From the NCBI RefSeq assembly GCF_001695835.1, contig NZ_MBSO01000028.1, forward strand, positions 1 to 64,000: a stretch of 64,000 bases of DNA, read 5' to 3'. The notes beneath the pieces are model-generated. The model saw nothing but the letters and a program-made list of their open reading frames with translations, was not told where the DNA came from and did no database searches. The position numbers and the translations under genes were made by a program. This DNA is from Ensifer sp. LC11 (lineage in GTDB: Bacteria > Pseudomonadota > Alphaproteobacteria > Rhizobiales > Rhizobiaceae). Shown in pieces: positions 36,047 through 44,700 of the stretch (within the stretch, counting starts at the first letter, position 1; each line of letters opens with the position of its first letter).

Positions 36047-36460
36047 ATGGAGAAGCGATTGCATTTCCTAACGATCGCGCCGGGCCCTCTCGCTGTGTGG
36101 CTTTCATCCTACAGCGAGCTATTAAGGTCCTTGTTGTTTCCAGGTTGGAGCGACCAGGCCATTGCGGGATCCTGTGCGGTCGGCTTCGGTCTTATCCTGA
36201 TCTACTGTTTTTGGCTGGGTCTCCCGCCGAGCACGAAAAAGGCCCAGACTTCCGCGCAGGTGCTTAGCATTCTGTTCGTCATCGCTCTTGTGGTGCTCTG
36301 GGCGGTAAGCGAGATGGTTGACGTGCAGACGGGCGATGTCGGTCATCGGGTGTGGAGGGATCGCTATCTCTATTGGAGCAGCATGGCTCTGCTTTTGATC
36401 TTTCAGCTGATGGCTGCAGCGATCTTGACGGCGCGTTTTGCGCGGACGGTCGATTCATGA
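36047..36460 (+). CDS. Small membrane protein
   Basis: A 137-residue protein with three to four membrane segments, for example AIAGSCAVGFGLILIYCFWL and QVLSILFVIALVVLWAV. It lies 9 bp after the secreted-protein gene. No family recognised; it may anchor or protect against its partner, but there is no direct evidence. Confidence 0.6.
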   Translation: MEKRLHFLTIAPGPLAVWLSSYSELLRSLLFPGWSDQAIAGSCAVGFGLILIYCFWLGLPPSTKKAQTSAQVLSILFVIALVVLWAVSEMVDVQTGDVGHRVWRDRYLYWSSMALLLIFQLMAAAILTARFARTVDS

Positions 36461-36614
36461 GCCTTGCCGATCCTTCGGTTCGCCGTCGGCCGTGCCCCGC
36501 TTTTGCCAGAACGCCATACTGCCGCCAAGGCCGGCACCGAGACAAGGCTCCGCTCAAGCAGCGGCGAACCTGCGGCGCGAGTTGGGACGCGAGCGGCGCC
36601 GCAAGGGCTGCAGC

Positions 36615-37196
36615 TCAGGCCGGCGCGAGAAAGGCAAGCACCCGTTGGGTCAGCAGCGCGGTGGCCGCGGCATCGTAGGAGGGCAGGGAGCTGTCGGCGA
36701 AATAATGCTGGTCGCCGGGATAGAGGAACAGTTCTGCGTCTTCGGCCTTCTCGACGATCTCGCGGGCAGCGTCGATGTCGCCTTCGCCGACGAAGATCGG
36801 GTCGTTGTCCATGCCGTGGATCTGGACGGGCACGCCATCCGGCCAGGGGCCGAAGGCCCACTCACCGCTGATCGGGAGGCACGAGTAAAACAAGAGGGCG
36901 CCGCGGGCGCCCGGCCGGGTCTGCGCGAGCTTTTGCGCCGGCAGGACGCCGAACGAGAAGCCGGCATAGACGAGGGCCTCTGGCAGCGTGTCGGCAAGGC
37001 GCACGCCGTGTTCACGCATTTCGTTGAAGCCGACCCCCTCGATATAGGCGAGACCCGCTTCGATGCTCTCGAAGGTGCGCCCTTCGAAAAGATCGGGCAT
37101 GTGCACCGTATGCCCGGCGGCCCGAAGCGCGCCGGCGAAAGCGTGCATGCCGGGCGTCAGGCCTTGTGCGTGGTGGAACAGCAGGATCTCGGCCAT
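36615..37196 (-). CDS. Dienelactone hydrolase family protein
   Basis: A 193-residue alpha/beta hydrolase: MAEILLFHHAQGLTPGMHAF at the start, EALVYAGFSFGVLPAQKLA in the position of the nucleophile elbow, and GDQHYFADSS with the histidine. The nucleophile context GFSFG shows a serine where classical dienelactone hydrolases have cysteine. Substrate unknown. Stands alone. Confidence 0.85.
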   Translation of the reverse strand: MAEILLFHHAQGLTPGMHAFAGALRAAGHTVHMPDLFEGRTFESIEAGLAYIEGVGFNEMREHGVRLADTLPEALVYAGFSFGVLPAQKLAQTRPGARGALLFYSCLPISGEWAFGPWPDGVPVQIHGMDNDPIFVGEGDIDAAREIVEKAEDAELFLYPGDQHYFADSSLPSYDAAATALLTQRVLAFLAPA

Positions 37197-37392
37197 GGTT
37201 TGCCTCCGGGGTGGGTGCGGTTCGCGCATTAATGGTGGTTGCCGCGCTGAAATATCAAGCGAATATGGCCAGCGGTTGCGGGATTTCCACCGGATGGCGC
37301 ACCTTGGCGCCTTGGTCACCTCGCTCTTGCCATGATCCGCCGCTTCTTTGGCCGGTATGTGATGGTCACGACCGATTCTGGAGGTGGTTGTA

Positions 37393-38463
37393 ATGACAGA
37401 CAAGATGCGCGTTGCCGTATTGTTCGGCGGCCGTTCGGCAGAGCACGAGGTCTCGCTGATGTCGGCGCGCAACGTCATCGGCGCGCTCGACCGCAGCCGC
37501 TTCGAGATCGTGCCGATCGGCATCGCCAAGGACGGACGCTGGCTGCTGCTCGATCTGGTCGACGGCGAAGTGCCTGGCGCGATCCCGGCGGCGGGCACGG
37601 AGGTCGCCCTGATCCCCGGAGGGCGCGGGCGGGCCGTCACCATCGCGGCCGATGGCACCCAGGGGCTGCTGCCGCCGATCGACCTGATCTTTCCGGTGCT
37701 GCATGGGCCGTTCGGCGAGGACGGCACGGTGCAGGGCTATGCCGAAACCGCCGACATCGCCTATGTCGGCTGCGGTGTTGCGGCCTCGGCGGTGGCAATG
37801 GACAAGGCGCTTGCCAAGCGCCTGCTGGTGGCCGAGGGCATTGCCGTCGCCCGGGCGATCGCGCTTCACAAGGGCGACGCCTATACGGGCGAGACCATCC
37901 TTGAAACCTTGGGATTGCCGGTTTTCGTCAAGCCGGCGCGGCAGGGATCTTCCGTCGGCGTCAGCCGCGTCGACGCCCTCGAAGGGCTTCAGGCCGCGCT
38001 CGACGAGGCATTCCGTCACGACGACAAGGTGCTGATCGAGGAGTTCGTTCAGGCGCGGGAGATCGAATGTTCAGTGCTGGAGGACGCAGAAGGACGGCTT
38101 ATCGTGTCGCGGCCGGGCGAGATCATTCCGGCCGCAAGCCATGGCTTCTACAGCTATGACGCCAAATATGTCGATGCGGGCGGCGCGGTCGTCGAGGCGC
38201 CCGCCAAGCTCTCGGACGAGGTGATCACGCAAGCCAGGGAGACGGCCGCGCGGGCGTTTCGGGCGCTTGCCTGCGCCGGGATGGCGCGGGTGGACTTCTT
38301 CCTGCGCGCCGACGGCAGCCTTGTCGTCAACGAGATCAACACCATTCCCGGCTTCACCAATATCAGCATGTATGCCAAGGCGTTGGCGGCGGAGGGCATT
38401 GCCTATGCACAGGTGGTTGAGACGTTGATTGCCCATGCGCTGCGTGTGCGCGGGAAGGGATAG
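37393..38463 (+). CDS. ddl: D-alanine-D-alanine ligase
   Basis: A 356-residue ATP-grasp enzyme that joins two D-alanines for peptidoglycan precursors in the cytoplasm. Signature motifs: VLFGGRSAEHEVSLMS at the N-terminus, LHGPFGEDGTVQGYAE, and NEINTIPGFTNISMYAK at the C-terminus, with ATP-grasp lysine in PVFVKPARQGSSVGVSRV. Length and order match the family. A GGAGGTGGTTGTA stretch precedes the ATG. Stands outside the dcw cluster as a second ddl-type copy might, since no mur or fts genes are nearby. Confidence 0.92.
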   Translation: MTDKMRVAVLFGGRSAEHEVSLMSARNVIGALDRSRFEIVPIGIAKDGRWLLLDLVDGEVPGAIPAAGTEVALIPGGRGRAVTIAADGTQGLLPPIDLIFPVLHGPFGEDGTVQGYAETADIAYVGCGVAASAVAMDKALAKRLLVAEGIAVARAIALHKGDAYTGETILETLGLPVFVKPARQGSSVGVSRVDALEGLQAALDEAFRHDDKVLIEEFVQAREIECSVLEDAEGRLIVSRPGEIIPAASHGFYSYDAKYVDAGGAVVEAPAKLSDEVITQARETAARAFRALACAGMARVDFFLRADGSLVVNEINTIPGFTNISMYAKALAAEGIAYAQVVETLIAHALRVRGKG

Positions 38464-38623
38464 AGAGCGTTTGAAGGCGCAGAACGGTACAGCGACCCTC
38501 GCGTGCCTGATCGGATGCGCGACGCCGTAGGCGCTGCGTGGAATATTAGGACTATCGCATTCATTGTGGGTTCACCTCGTCTTGCCAAACTGGAGCCATG
38601 TTTCCACATGGACAGGTGATGAG

Positions 38624-39115
38624 ATGAAGAAGATTGGCATCGCCGTACTGGCGGCGATTACGGCTCTTTCGGGCATCACGCCGGCGAATGCCGTGCCGGC
38701 CGTTGCCATAGAGCGGGTGCAGAAAAGTGATGTCGTGCAGGTTCAGGACTGGCGGGACTACCGCCGGCCGCCTGCCTGGAACAACGGCGGCTATCGCCCG
38801 CGCTACCGCCCTGGATATCGGCCAGGCTGGAATGGCGGCTATCGCTACGGCCGCTACAACGGCTACCGCGGCTACCGCTACGAGCGCTACGGCTATCGTC
38901 GCCACAATGACGGCTGGTGGTATCCGCTGGCTGCATTCGGCACGGGCGTGATCATCGGCGGCGCCATTGCCGCTCCGCCGCGGCGCTACGAGACGGGCGT
39001 CAGCGCGCGCCATGCCGACTGGTGCTACGCCCGCTATCGCTCCTATCGTGCCTGGGACAATTCGTTCCAGCCCTATGGCGGCCCGCGCCAGCAGTGCTAC
39101 TCGCCCTATTATTGA
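38624..39115 (+). CDS. BA14K-like secreted protein
   Basis: A 163-residue protein with a signal peptide ([19 protein letters not shown] then ANA). The middle is a Tyr/Gly/Arg-rich repeat ([25 protein letters not shown]). The C-terminus [20 protein letters not shown] matches the BA14K domain found in Brucella and rhizobial immunoreactive/lectin-like proteins. Followed by a terminator. Confidence 0.85.
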   Translation: MKKIGIAVLAAITALSGITPANAVPAVAIERVQKSDVVQVQDWRDYRRPPAWNNGGYRPRYRPGYRPGWNGGYRYGRYNGYRGYRYERYGYRRHNDGWWYPLAAFGTGVIIGGAIAAPPRRYETGVSARHADWCYARYRSYRAWDNSFQPYGGPRQQCYSPYY

Positions 39116-39134
39116 GGCAAATTTCCAAGCCTTC

Positions 39135-39169
39135 AGAAGGCCCGCCGGTCACCGACCGACGGGCCTTCT
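39135..39169 (+). terminator. Terminator after the BA14K gene
   Basis: AGAAGGCCCG pairs with CGGGCCTTCT around a 15-nt loop that itself can fold (ccggtc/gaccga). Located 20 bp after the stop and followed by GCC. Confidence 0.7.
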
Positions 39170-39433
39170 GCCTGGGATGACCCCGCCCGCCAGCGCCGGA
39201 GCGGCGATGAAGCGGTGAGGCAGCGACCATCAAGCAGGGAAGGCGCGTTCTGGAGGAGGCTGGCGAGTGCATCGCTTGCGGCGTTCCGGCGCATCTTGCC
39301 GGTGATGCAAATGTCAACTCGTGGCGGCTGCCGGTAGACAGCCATGATCGATAGGGAAGGACGGGCGCGAGCGCCTGACCGGATGGAGATCCGTTTGCTG
39401 CGAAACCCCAGGGGCGAAAGATCCGGGGGGCGC
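39170..39433. other. Gap, nothing recognisable
   Basis: No gene is supported between the BA14K terminator and the small membrane-protein gene. Short frames lack ribosome binding sites. Confidence 0.4.
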
Positions 39434-39565
39434 CTAGAATTTCAACCGGGCATCGTCGTGATCAGGGCGCCGGTGTGCGTCCTTGCGGCGAAATCCGTAA
39501 GCCAGCGCCAGCCCCAGTATGGCCGAGCCGATGACGATGGCGGCGAGTGCGAAGAAATTCTCCAT
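39434..39565 (-). CDS. 43-residue single-pass membrane protein
   Basis: A short frame begins MENFFALAAIVIGSAILGLA, one membrane helix, and continues into a basic tail (YGFRRKDAHRRPDHDD). A strong GGGAGG lies 9 bases before the ATG on the minus strand, which supports it as a real gene despite its size. No family recognised. Confidence 0.55.
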   Translation of the reverse strand: MENFFALAAIVIGSAILGLALAYGFRRKDAHRRPDHDDARLKF

Positions 39566-39712
39566 GGCATTTTCCTCCCGACGGGAAGCTTAACACAGAA
39601 TGCGCGCAAACAAATGGCGTGGCACCGAGATTGCGCGTCATGGTTACTCAACGCGCTTCGGCGCCGGAGGTTCAATCATAAGTCCCAGTGCGCGGGCAAA
39701 CGCGCGGCATGT

Positions 39713-39886
39713 TCAGTAGCCGGAGCTACCGCCGCCCGTGTTGCCCTGCATACCCTGCATGTTCTGCATCCCTTGCGTGCCCTGGCTTGGGCTGGGTGCG
39801 GTGGTGCGGCTGGCCTGGTCGGTGGTGCAGCCGGCGAGGACAAGGAGCGCCACGGAAATCGCGACGATCAGGTAACGCGTTATCAT
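39713..39886 (-). CDS. Small lipoprotein with Gln/Met/Gly-rich tail
   Basis: A 57-residue protein: signal peptide with lipobox VLAGC, then TTDQASRTTAPSPSQG and QGMQNMQGMQ repeats. It starts at an ATG with GGGAGGATCCC upstream. Probably anchored to the outer or inner membrane. No function recognised. Confidence 0.7.
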   Translation of the reverse strand: MITRYLIVAISVALLVLAGCTTDQASRTTAPSPSQGTQGMQNMQGMQGNTGGGSSGY

Positions 39887-40352
39887 GGGATCCTCCCGTG
39901 ATTGCGAGGGCGGCTCGGCCGTCCCGCGATCGAAACGGACAAGGCACGCGCCGGCCTGGCAGGAGGTTCGTTCCCGAGGGACGTCGGGCACAGGCCGCAC
40001 GGCATGCCGGTCGCAAGTATATCATCAAACGATGGGAGCGTGCCGCCGCAGCGGGACAACCGGGCGGGCGAGTGCCGCCTGTGATAGAAATCGAACAAAA
40101 CAGAAACAAATTTAGGCGGAAGGGCTTGCCAAGGACCGGGAAGCGGGCTAAGGATATTCCAGGCTGGCCGTTTCGTCATTGAAGCGGCCTTTTTGATTCT
40201 TGCCTGGCTTGATTCCTGGTGCTTGATCCGAGTGCTTGAGTTCGGCGGCGGGCCAAGGCGCCCGATCGACCTCATGCCACCGCCACGCGCTTGATCTCGC
40301 ACCGGCCGCACATGGCGAAGTGAGGCGCCTTCAACCCAAGGGTTGGGTTACC
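39887..40352. other. Gap, nothing recognisable
   Basis: 466 bp with only short frames. A small stem (CAACCCAAGGGTTGGGTT) near 40330 follows the Sel1 gene on the minus strand and may terminate it. Confidence 0.4.
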
Positions 40353-40721
40353 TTATGCTTCCTGTTTGGCGATCTTGCCGGAAACGGCGTGCCCAGGTTC
40401 GTGCCGGGGACGGGGTTGACCGATGCTGCGAAGCCAGCGTGACGCCTCCTGCGGGTCGCGCTCAACGCCAAGGCCCCTTTGATAGATCGTGACGAGACGG
40501 GCCTGGGCGGCGGGATGCCCCTGGCGGGCCGCCTGTCTGTTCCAATGAAGAGATGCGGCGTAGTGTTCCTCGCCGCCGTCATTGAAATAGATTTCGGCCA
40601 GCTTTGCCTGGGCGTCAACGTTTCCTGATGTGGCCAGCTCAAGCAACCTGGGCGAGATATTCGTTGCGGACGGCCGCGGGGTGAGAATGGTCTTCAACTT
40701 GCCAATCGTGTTGCGGATCAT
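40353..40721 (-). CDS. Sel1/TPR-repeat protein
   Basis: A 122-residue protein with Sel1-like repeats: SGNVDAQAKLAEIYFNDGG, then SLHWNRQAARQGHPAAQARL, then VTIYQRGLGVERDPQEASRW. No signal peptide. Sel1 repeats mediate protein contacts; the partner is unknown. Confidence 0.78.
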   Translation of the reverse strand: MIRNTIGKLKTILTPRPSATNISPRLLELATSGNVDAQAKLAEIYFNDGGEEHYAASLHWNRQAARQGHPAAQARLVTIYQRGLGVERDPQEASRWLRSIGQPRPRHEPGHAVSGKIAKQEA

Positions 40722-41056
40722 CTGACACCTGTTGCATCCATCGCATGGTTCCCGTGGCTGGACTGCTAGACTGGGAAATTAATTAAAATATTGAACTAAT
40801 TCGGCTTTTCCCTTGCCGCTGCCTGGGAGACAGGGGCCGTTGCGAGGCATTTCTCCAAGAGCATCCGATGTGGGGCAACCCGGTGAGCGGTATTGATGAC
40901 CGGATGCAACCTGAAGTCAAGGATGCAAGCGTGACATCAGGCGTGACATCAGCAATTTTCTGTGACCGGCTGTCACGCTTGCCGCGTCCGGGGCGGGGAC
41001 ACGGGATGCCGAAGTGCCGTTCCGTGGTCGCGGACGAACAGCACTTTTGCCGCCCC
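40722..41056. other. Gap before the phage late region
   Basis: An AT-rich part (gaaattaattaaaatattg near 40778) may be a promoter. A doubled cgtgacatcag stretch lies near 40931. No gene is supported. This could be the left boundary of the phage late module, but no attachment site was recognised. Confidence 0.35.
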
Positions 41057-41305
41057 TCAATCCTGCCTCACCTGACGCTCGAGCCGTTCTACAAGCTGCA
41101 ATTTTTGTTCGTAGGTCAACTTGTTCAGAACCGACCGGTAATAGGGATCTACGATCTTCAGGTTCTCCGGATCGTCTCGGGTATTGAGGTAGGAGAGCGA
41201 CGCCCAATAGGCCGCTTCCGGCAGATCAGCCTTCACGACGACGCCGAGTCGTCGCCCGGCAAGCTCGAACAGTCGCGGCGACGCGACGGTGTCTCCCGCA
41301 GGCAT
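41057..41305 (-). CDS. Small hypothetical protein at the left edge of the phage module
   Basis: An 82-residue protein starting MPAGDTVASPRLFELAGRR and continuing into helices such as SVLNKLTYEQKLQLVERLER. GGGAG lies 5 bases before the ATG on the minus strand. It is antisense to nothing and divergent from the terminase small-subunit-like gene. No family recognised; it may be a phage accessory gene. Confidence 0.5.
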   Translation of the reverse strand: MPAGDTVASPRLFELAGRRLGVVVKADLPEAAYWASLSYLNTRDDPENLKIVDPYYRSVLNKLTYEQKLQLVERLERQVRQD

Positions 41306-41561
41306 TGGAGCTCCCGGCTGCGGTGACGCGACCTTCGGAGATGACGGCTCGTTGACTTCGGCCAAGGGCGGGGCCGGTCTCGCGAATATGCCACACAGTT
41401 TCGTCCACAAACTCCGGATCACCGGCGATCGCCTCCGACAGAATCCTGCCGCAACCGGAGCGGCGACCGGTATTGATCGCGGAATGCAACTTTTGGCCAA
41501 GCGGCGACCGATCCAACTTGCGCAGGAGGAGCATTTTCCTCGTGCCCAGGAGCAAATCCCC

Positions 41562-41951
41562 ATGACAGGCAAACCCGCCAAGGACCCGAAGACCGGGCGC
41601 TTTCTGCCGCGCAGCGACCGGGCAGGGGCGAGCATCCGGCCACGCGCTCGCAAGGCGGTGCGCACCAAGCTCGGCGAACTCTTTCTCGAAGACATGCTTT
41701 CGGCCTGGGAAGCCAGAGGGGCGGCGGCGATCCACGCGCTGATCGAGAAGAACCCGCATGATTTCCTCAAAGCCGTGGCGGCACTGATGCCGAAGGACGT
41801 GACCATCAATGCCAACCAGATCGGCGAGATGACGGATGAACAACTCCTTCAGCGGATCCGCAAGCTCGACCAGACCATCCGGCCTTTCCTCAATGCTCAG
41901 GGAGCGGATGGAGCTGGCGATGGAGATCGGGCGGCGGCAGAACACCAATAG
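41562..41951 (+). CDS. Terminase small-subunit-like protein
   Basis: A 129-residue basic protein starting MTGKPAKDPKTGRFLPRSDR, then a helical core (TKLGELFLEDMLSAWEARGA, NPHDFLKAVAALMPKDV). Its position directly before and overlapping the terminase large subunit, and its size and basic N-terminus, are typical of phage small terminase subunits. The family is not identified directly. AGGAG lies before the ATG. Confidence 0.6.
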   Translation: MTGKPAKDPKTGRFLPRSDRAGASIRPRARKAVRTKLGELFLEDMLSAWEARGAAAIHALIEKNPHDFLKAVAALMPKDVTINANQIGEMTDEQLLQRIRKLDQTIRPFLNAQGADGAGDGDRAAAEHQ

Positions 41952-43275
41952 GCTGCGCTACTACCAGCCCTATGCGAAGCAGACGGCATTCCACGCGGCA
42001 GGAGCGACCTTTCGCGAGCGGCTGTTCATGGCCGGCAACCAGCTTGGCAAGACGCTGGCAGGGGCGGCGGAAGCGGCGATGCACCTGACCGGAGACTATC
42101 CTCATTGGTGGGCGGGCCGACGGTTCGACCGGCCGATCACGATGATCGGCGGCTCGGAATCGCACGAGCTGACACGCGATGGCGTGCAGCGGCTGCTCGT
42201 CGGCCCGCCAATGAGCGAGGAGGACTGGGGCACCGGCTATCTGCCGAAGCAGGCGATTTCAGGCTGGACGCGCAGGTCAAGTGCTTCCGGCGCGCTTGAC
42301 AGCGTGACGGTGCGCCACGCTTCGGGCGGCATCTCGACGCTGCTTCTGAAGGCCTACGAGCAGGGCCGTGCGAAATGGCAGGCCAACACGGTGGATTATG
42401 TCTGGTTCGACGAGGAGCCCCCGGAAGACGTCTATTTCGAGGGCATCACCCGCACCAATGCTACGGGTGGGTCGGTCGCCGTGACCTTTACGCCGCTGAA
42501 AGGCATGAGCTCGGTCGTCAGCCGCTACCTGCTGGAACCTTCAGAGGATCGGACCGTGGTGACCATGACGATCGACGATGCCGAACACTATTCGCCGGAA
42601 GAGCGCGCGAAGATCGTCGCCAGCTATCCGGCGCATGAGAAGGAAGCGCGCACCAAGGGCGTGCCGACACTGGGCTCCGGTCGCATCTTCCCGGTGACCG
42701 AGGAGCAGATCCGCGTCGAGCCCTTCGAGATACCCCGGCACTGGGTGCAGATCGGCGGGCTCGACTTCGGCTGGGACCACCCCTTTGCCGCCGCGCTCTG
42801 CGCCTGGGACCGCGACGCCGACGTCTTCTATGTGACCCGCTGTTACCGCGAGCGCGAGGCGACACCGATCATCCATGCGGCGAGCTTGAAACCCTGGGGC
42901 GCCTGGCTGCCATGGGCCTGGCCGCATGACGGGCTGCAGCACGACAAGGGCTCGGGCGAGCAGCTGGCGGCGCAGTATCGCGGGCAGGGGCTTGCGATGC
43001 TTTCCGACAGAGCGACCTTCGACGACGGCACCAACGGTGTCGAGGCGGGGATCTCCGACATGCTGCAGCGCATGCAGACTGGGCGCTTCAAGGTGTTTTC
43101 CACCTGTGGCGACTGGTTCGAAGAATTCAGGCTCTACCACCGCAAGGACGGCCGGATCGTCAAAGAACGCGACGACGTTCTTTCGGCCAGCCGCTACGCG
43201 CTGATGATGAAACGCTTTGCCCGGGTGAAGGCTGATAACGCCGCCTGGGCCTTTACCGATCGGAAGGTTCTCTGA
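41893..43275 (+). CDS. Phage terminase large subunit
   Basis: A 460-residue DNA-packaging motor. The ATPase Walker A is AGNQLGKT near residues 47-54, and Walker B is VDYVWFDEE at about residues 167-175. A nuclease-type acidic motif GGLDFGWDHP lies near residue 290. The order matches Terminase_6 family enzymes. Three in-frame ATGs (41893, 41908, 41920) are possible starts; the first overlaps the small-subunit gene by 59 bp. The last 110 bp of this gene are duplicated at 44592. Confidence 0.9.
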   Translation: MLRERMELAMEIGRRQNTNRLRYYQPYAKQTAFHAAGATFRERLFMAGNQLGKTLAGAAEAAMHLTGDYPHWWAGRRFDRPITMIGGSESHELTRDGVQRLLVGPPMSEEDWGTGYLPKQAISGWTRRSSASGALDSVTVRHASGGISTLLLKAYEQGRAKWQANTVDYVWFDEEPPEDVYFEGITRTNATGGSVAVTFTPLKGMSSVVSRYLLEPSEDRTVVTMTIDDAEHYSPEERAKIVASYPAHEKEARTKGVPTLGSGRIFPVTEEQIRVEPFEIPRHWVQIGGLDFGWDHPFAAALCAWDRDADVFYVTRCYREREATPIIHAASLKPWGAWLPWAWPHDGLQHDKGSGEQLAAQYRGQGLAMLSDRATFDDGTNGVEAGISDMLQRMQTGRFKVFSTCGDWFEEFRLYHRKDGRIVKERDDVLSASRYALMMKRFARVKADNAAWAFTDRKVL

Positions 43276-43276
43276 T
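43166..43276 (+). repeat. 3' end of terminase, source of duplication
   Basis: This stretch is repeated at 44592-44700 with scattered changes (for example aacgcgacgacgttc against aacgtgacgacgttc). In the repeat it runs into the portal start at a TGATG overlap, so the original terminase-portal junction survives in the copy. Confidence 0.8.
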
Positions 43277-43402
43277 CGGCCGATCGCGATCCCGTTCCAA
43301 GACAACGGCCCGCTCCGGCGCGCGCCGGGGCCGATTACCTGTAGCGCCAGAGCCCGGCTCCGGTGGACAGACCACTGCAGTATTCAACGGTAGGAGAAAT
43401 CA

Positions 43403-44575
43403 ATGGTTACCAGCGTCGTTACCACGTCAGGAAACACGACATGCATGGATTTCAGCACCAATCAGTGGCACGGCTATGTGGGCGGAAGCACGCCCTATGG
43501 TCTGTGGGTGGACGGTCCCCTGCATCCGTGGCGCGATGCCAACGGGACGCCGACCTTTATCACCGGTCATTCTGAAGGATACCGTTACAACGTCGTCCAT
43601 GACTGGCACAACGGCCACACCTGGACCAATTGGAACGCGGGCCGGCATTGGAATTCGCCCCGCGACACCGTTGAGGGGCACTATGCCAACCGTCACTGGA
43701 TCATGTCGCCATACGCTCGCGGCTCCCTGGTCGTTGGCCTGACGCACCACGAATTCTATCAGTCGTCGACGACGATCGGCGGAGTCCCGGGCTTCAATTC
43801 CCACGCCCATGGGTTCAACACGCGCTGGGTCAACGGCATCGGTTATGTGCGCTCGACCAATGACGGTCAGGCCTGGACCGTCCCGAATCCCGGAGATTTC
43901 GGCCAGAACCATCACAATGTCCGCTGCGTGCTGATCCCGGAGCCGTGGTCCTACCAGTCCATCAACACGGCCTATGGGTTCCTGCATCCGTCGAATATCG
44001 TGAAGGAAGGCAATTATTATTATGCCTTCGTCGAAGTTCGGAACCTGCCGGGGAACACGACGCTGCTCGACAACGGCTTTGCGATAATCCGCACGTCGAA
44101 CCTCGACGCTTCGGTCGGCTGGCAGTTCTATAACAACGCCAACCAGTGGGAGACGGTGAACCACCAGTACTACCAGGGCAACATCGCGCCCCAGCAGCCG
44201 AAGATCTTCTTCAAGGTGGCGGGCTATAACCCGTACACCATGTACGACCAGAACGGGCGCATGGCGCAGAGCATCCGCTATCACGTTCCCACGCAGAAAT
44301 GGGTTCTGTTCGGTTATACCGGTCTGCAGGGGACCGGCTTCTGCTACTGCGTGTCGGATACGCTGGCCAATCCGCAATTCGAGGCGAACGGGCGCCGCCT
44401 GGTGAGCCTCGCCGGCGGTGGCGCAGCGAACGAATATCACAGCAACCATTACATCAGCGTGTTCGATCCGAATTCGCAGGATCAGAACTATCAGACGATC
44501 CTTAGCAACAGCGCGGTCGTCATCACGGCCGATGAAGGCGTGCGGTACAAGATCGGCACGATCCAGATCAGCTGA
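43403..44575 (+). CDS. Beta-propeller-like cargo protein between terminase and portal
   Basis: A 390-residue protein rich in Trp, Tyr, His and Asn, with repeats like GFNTRWVNGIGYVRSTND, HPSNIVKEGNYYYAFVEVRN and RYHVPTQKWVLFGY. These resemble blades of a five-bladed glycoside-hydrolase/DUF4185-type propeller. No signal peptide. It is inserted between the terminase gene and a copy of the terminase 3' end, with its own ribosome binding site (TAGGAGAAATCA). It is not a standard head gene, so I regard it as a moron-type cargo gene. Function unknown. Confidence 0.6.
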   Translation: MVTSVVTTSGNTTCMDFSTNQWHGYVGGSTPYGLWVDGPLHPWRDANGTPTFITGHSEGYRYNVVHDWHNGHTWTNWNAGRHWNSPRDTVEGHYANRHWIMSPYARGSLVVGLTHHEFYQSSTTIGGVPGFNSHAHGFNTRWVNGIGYVRSTNDGQAWTVPNPGDFGQNHHNVRCVLIPEPWSYQSINTAYGFLHPSNIVKEGNYYYAFVEVRNLPGNTTLLDNGFAIIRTSNLDASVGWQFYNNANQWETVNHQYYQGNIAPQQPKIFFKVAGYNPYTMYDQNGRMAQSIRYHVPTQKWVLFGYTGLQGTGFCYCVSDTLANPQFEANGRRLVSLAGGGAANEYHSNHYISVFDPNSQDQNYQTILSNSAVVITADEGVRYKIGTIQIS

Positions 44576-44591
44576 TTTCACAAGCAAAAAC

Positions 44592-44700
44592 AACGTGACG
44601 ACGTTCTTCGGTCAGCCGCCAGGCGCTGATGATGAAACGCCATGCCCGGGTCAAGGCTGAGAATGCTGCCCGGGCCTTACCGATCGGAAGGTTCTCTGAT
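44592..44700 (+). repeat. Duplicated terminase 3' end
   Basis: Copy of 43166-43276, out of frame at two small indels but ending in the same CTCTGAT. The stop (44697-44699) overlaps the portal start codon (TGATG), so the copy preserves the terminase-portal coupling after the cargo insertion. Confidence 0.82.

Noticed and set aside
41306-41815. Longer minus-strand extension of the gene at 41057
   Set aside because: This part is antisense to the terminase small-subunit-like gene and has a Ser/Arg-rich shadow composition. The ATG at 41305 with GGGAG upstream is a better start.
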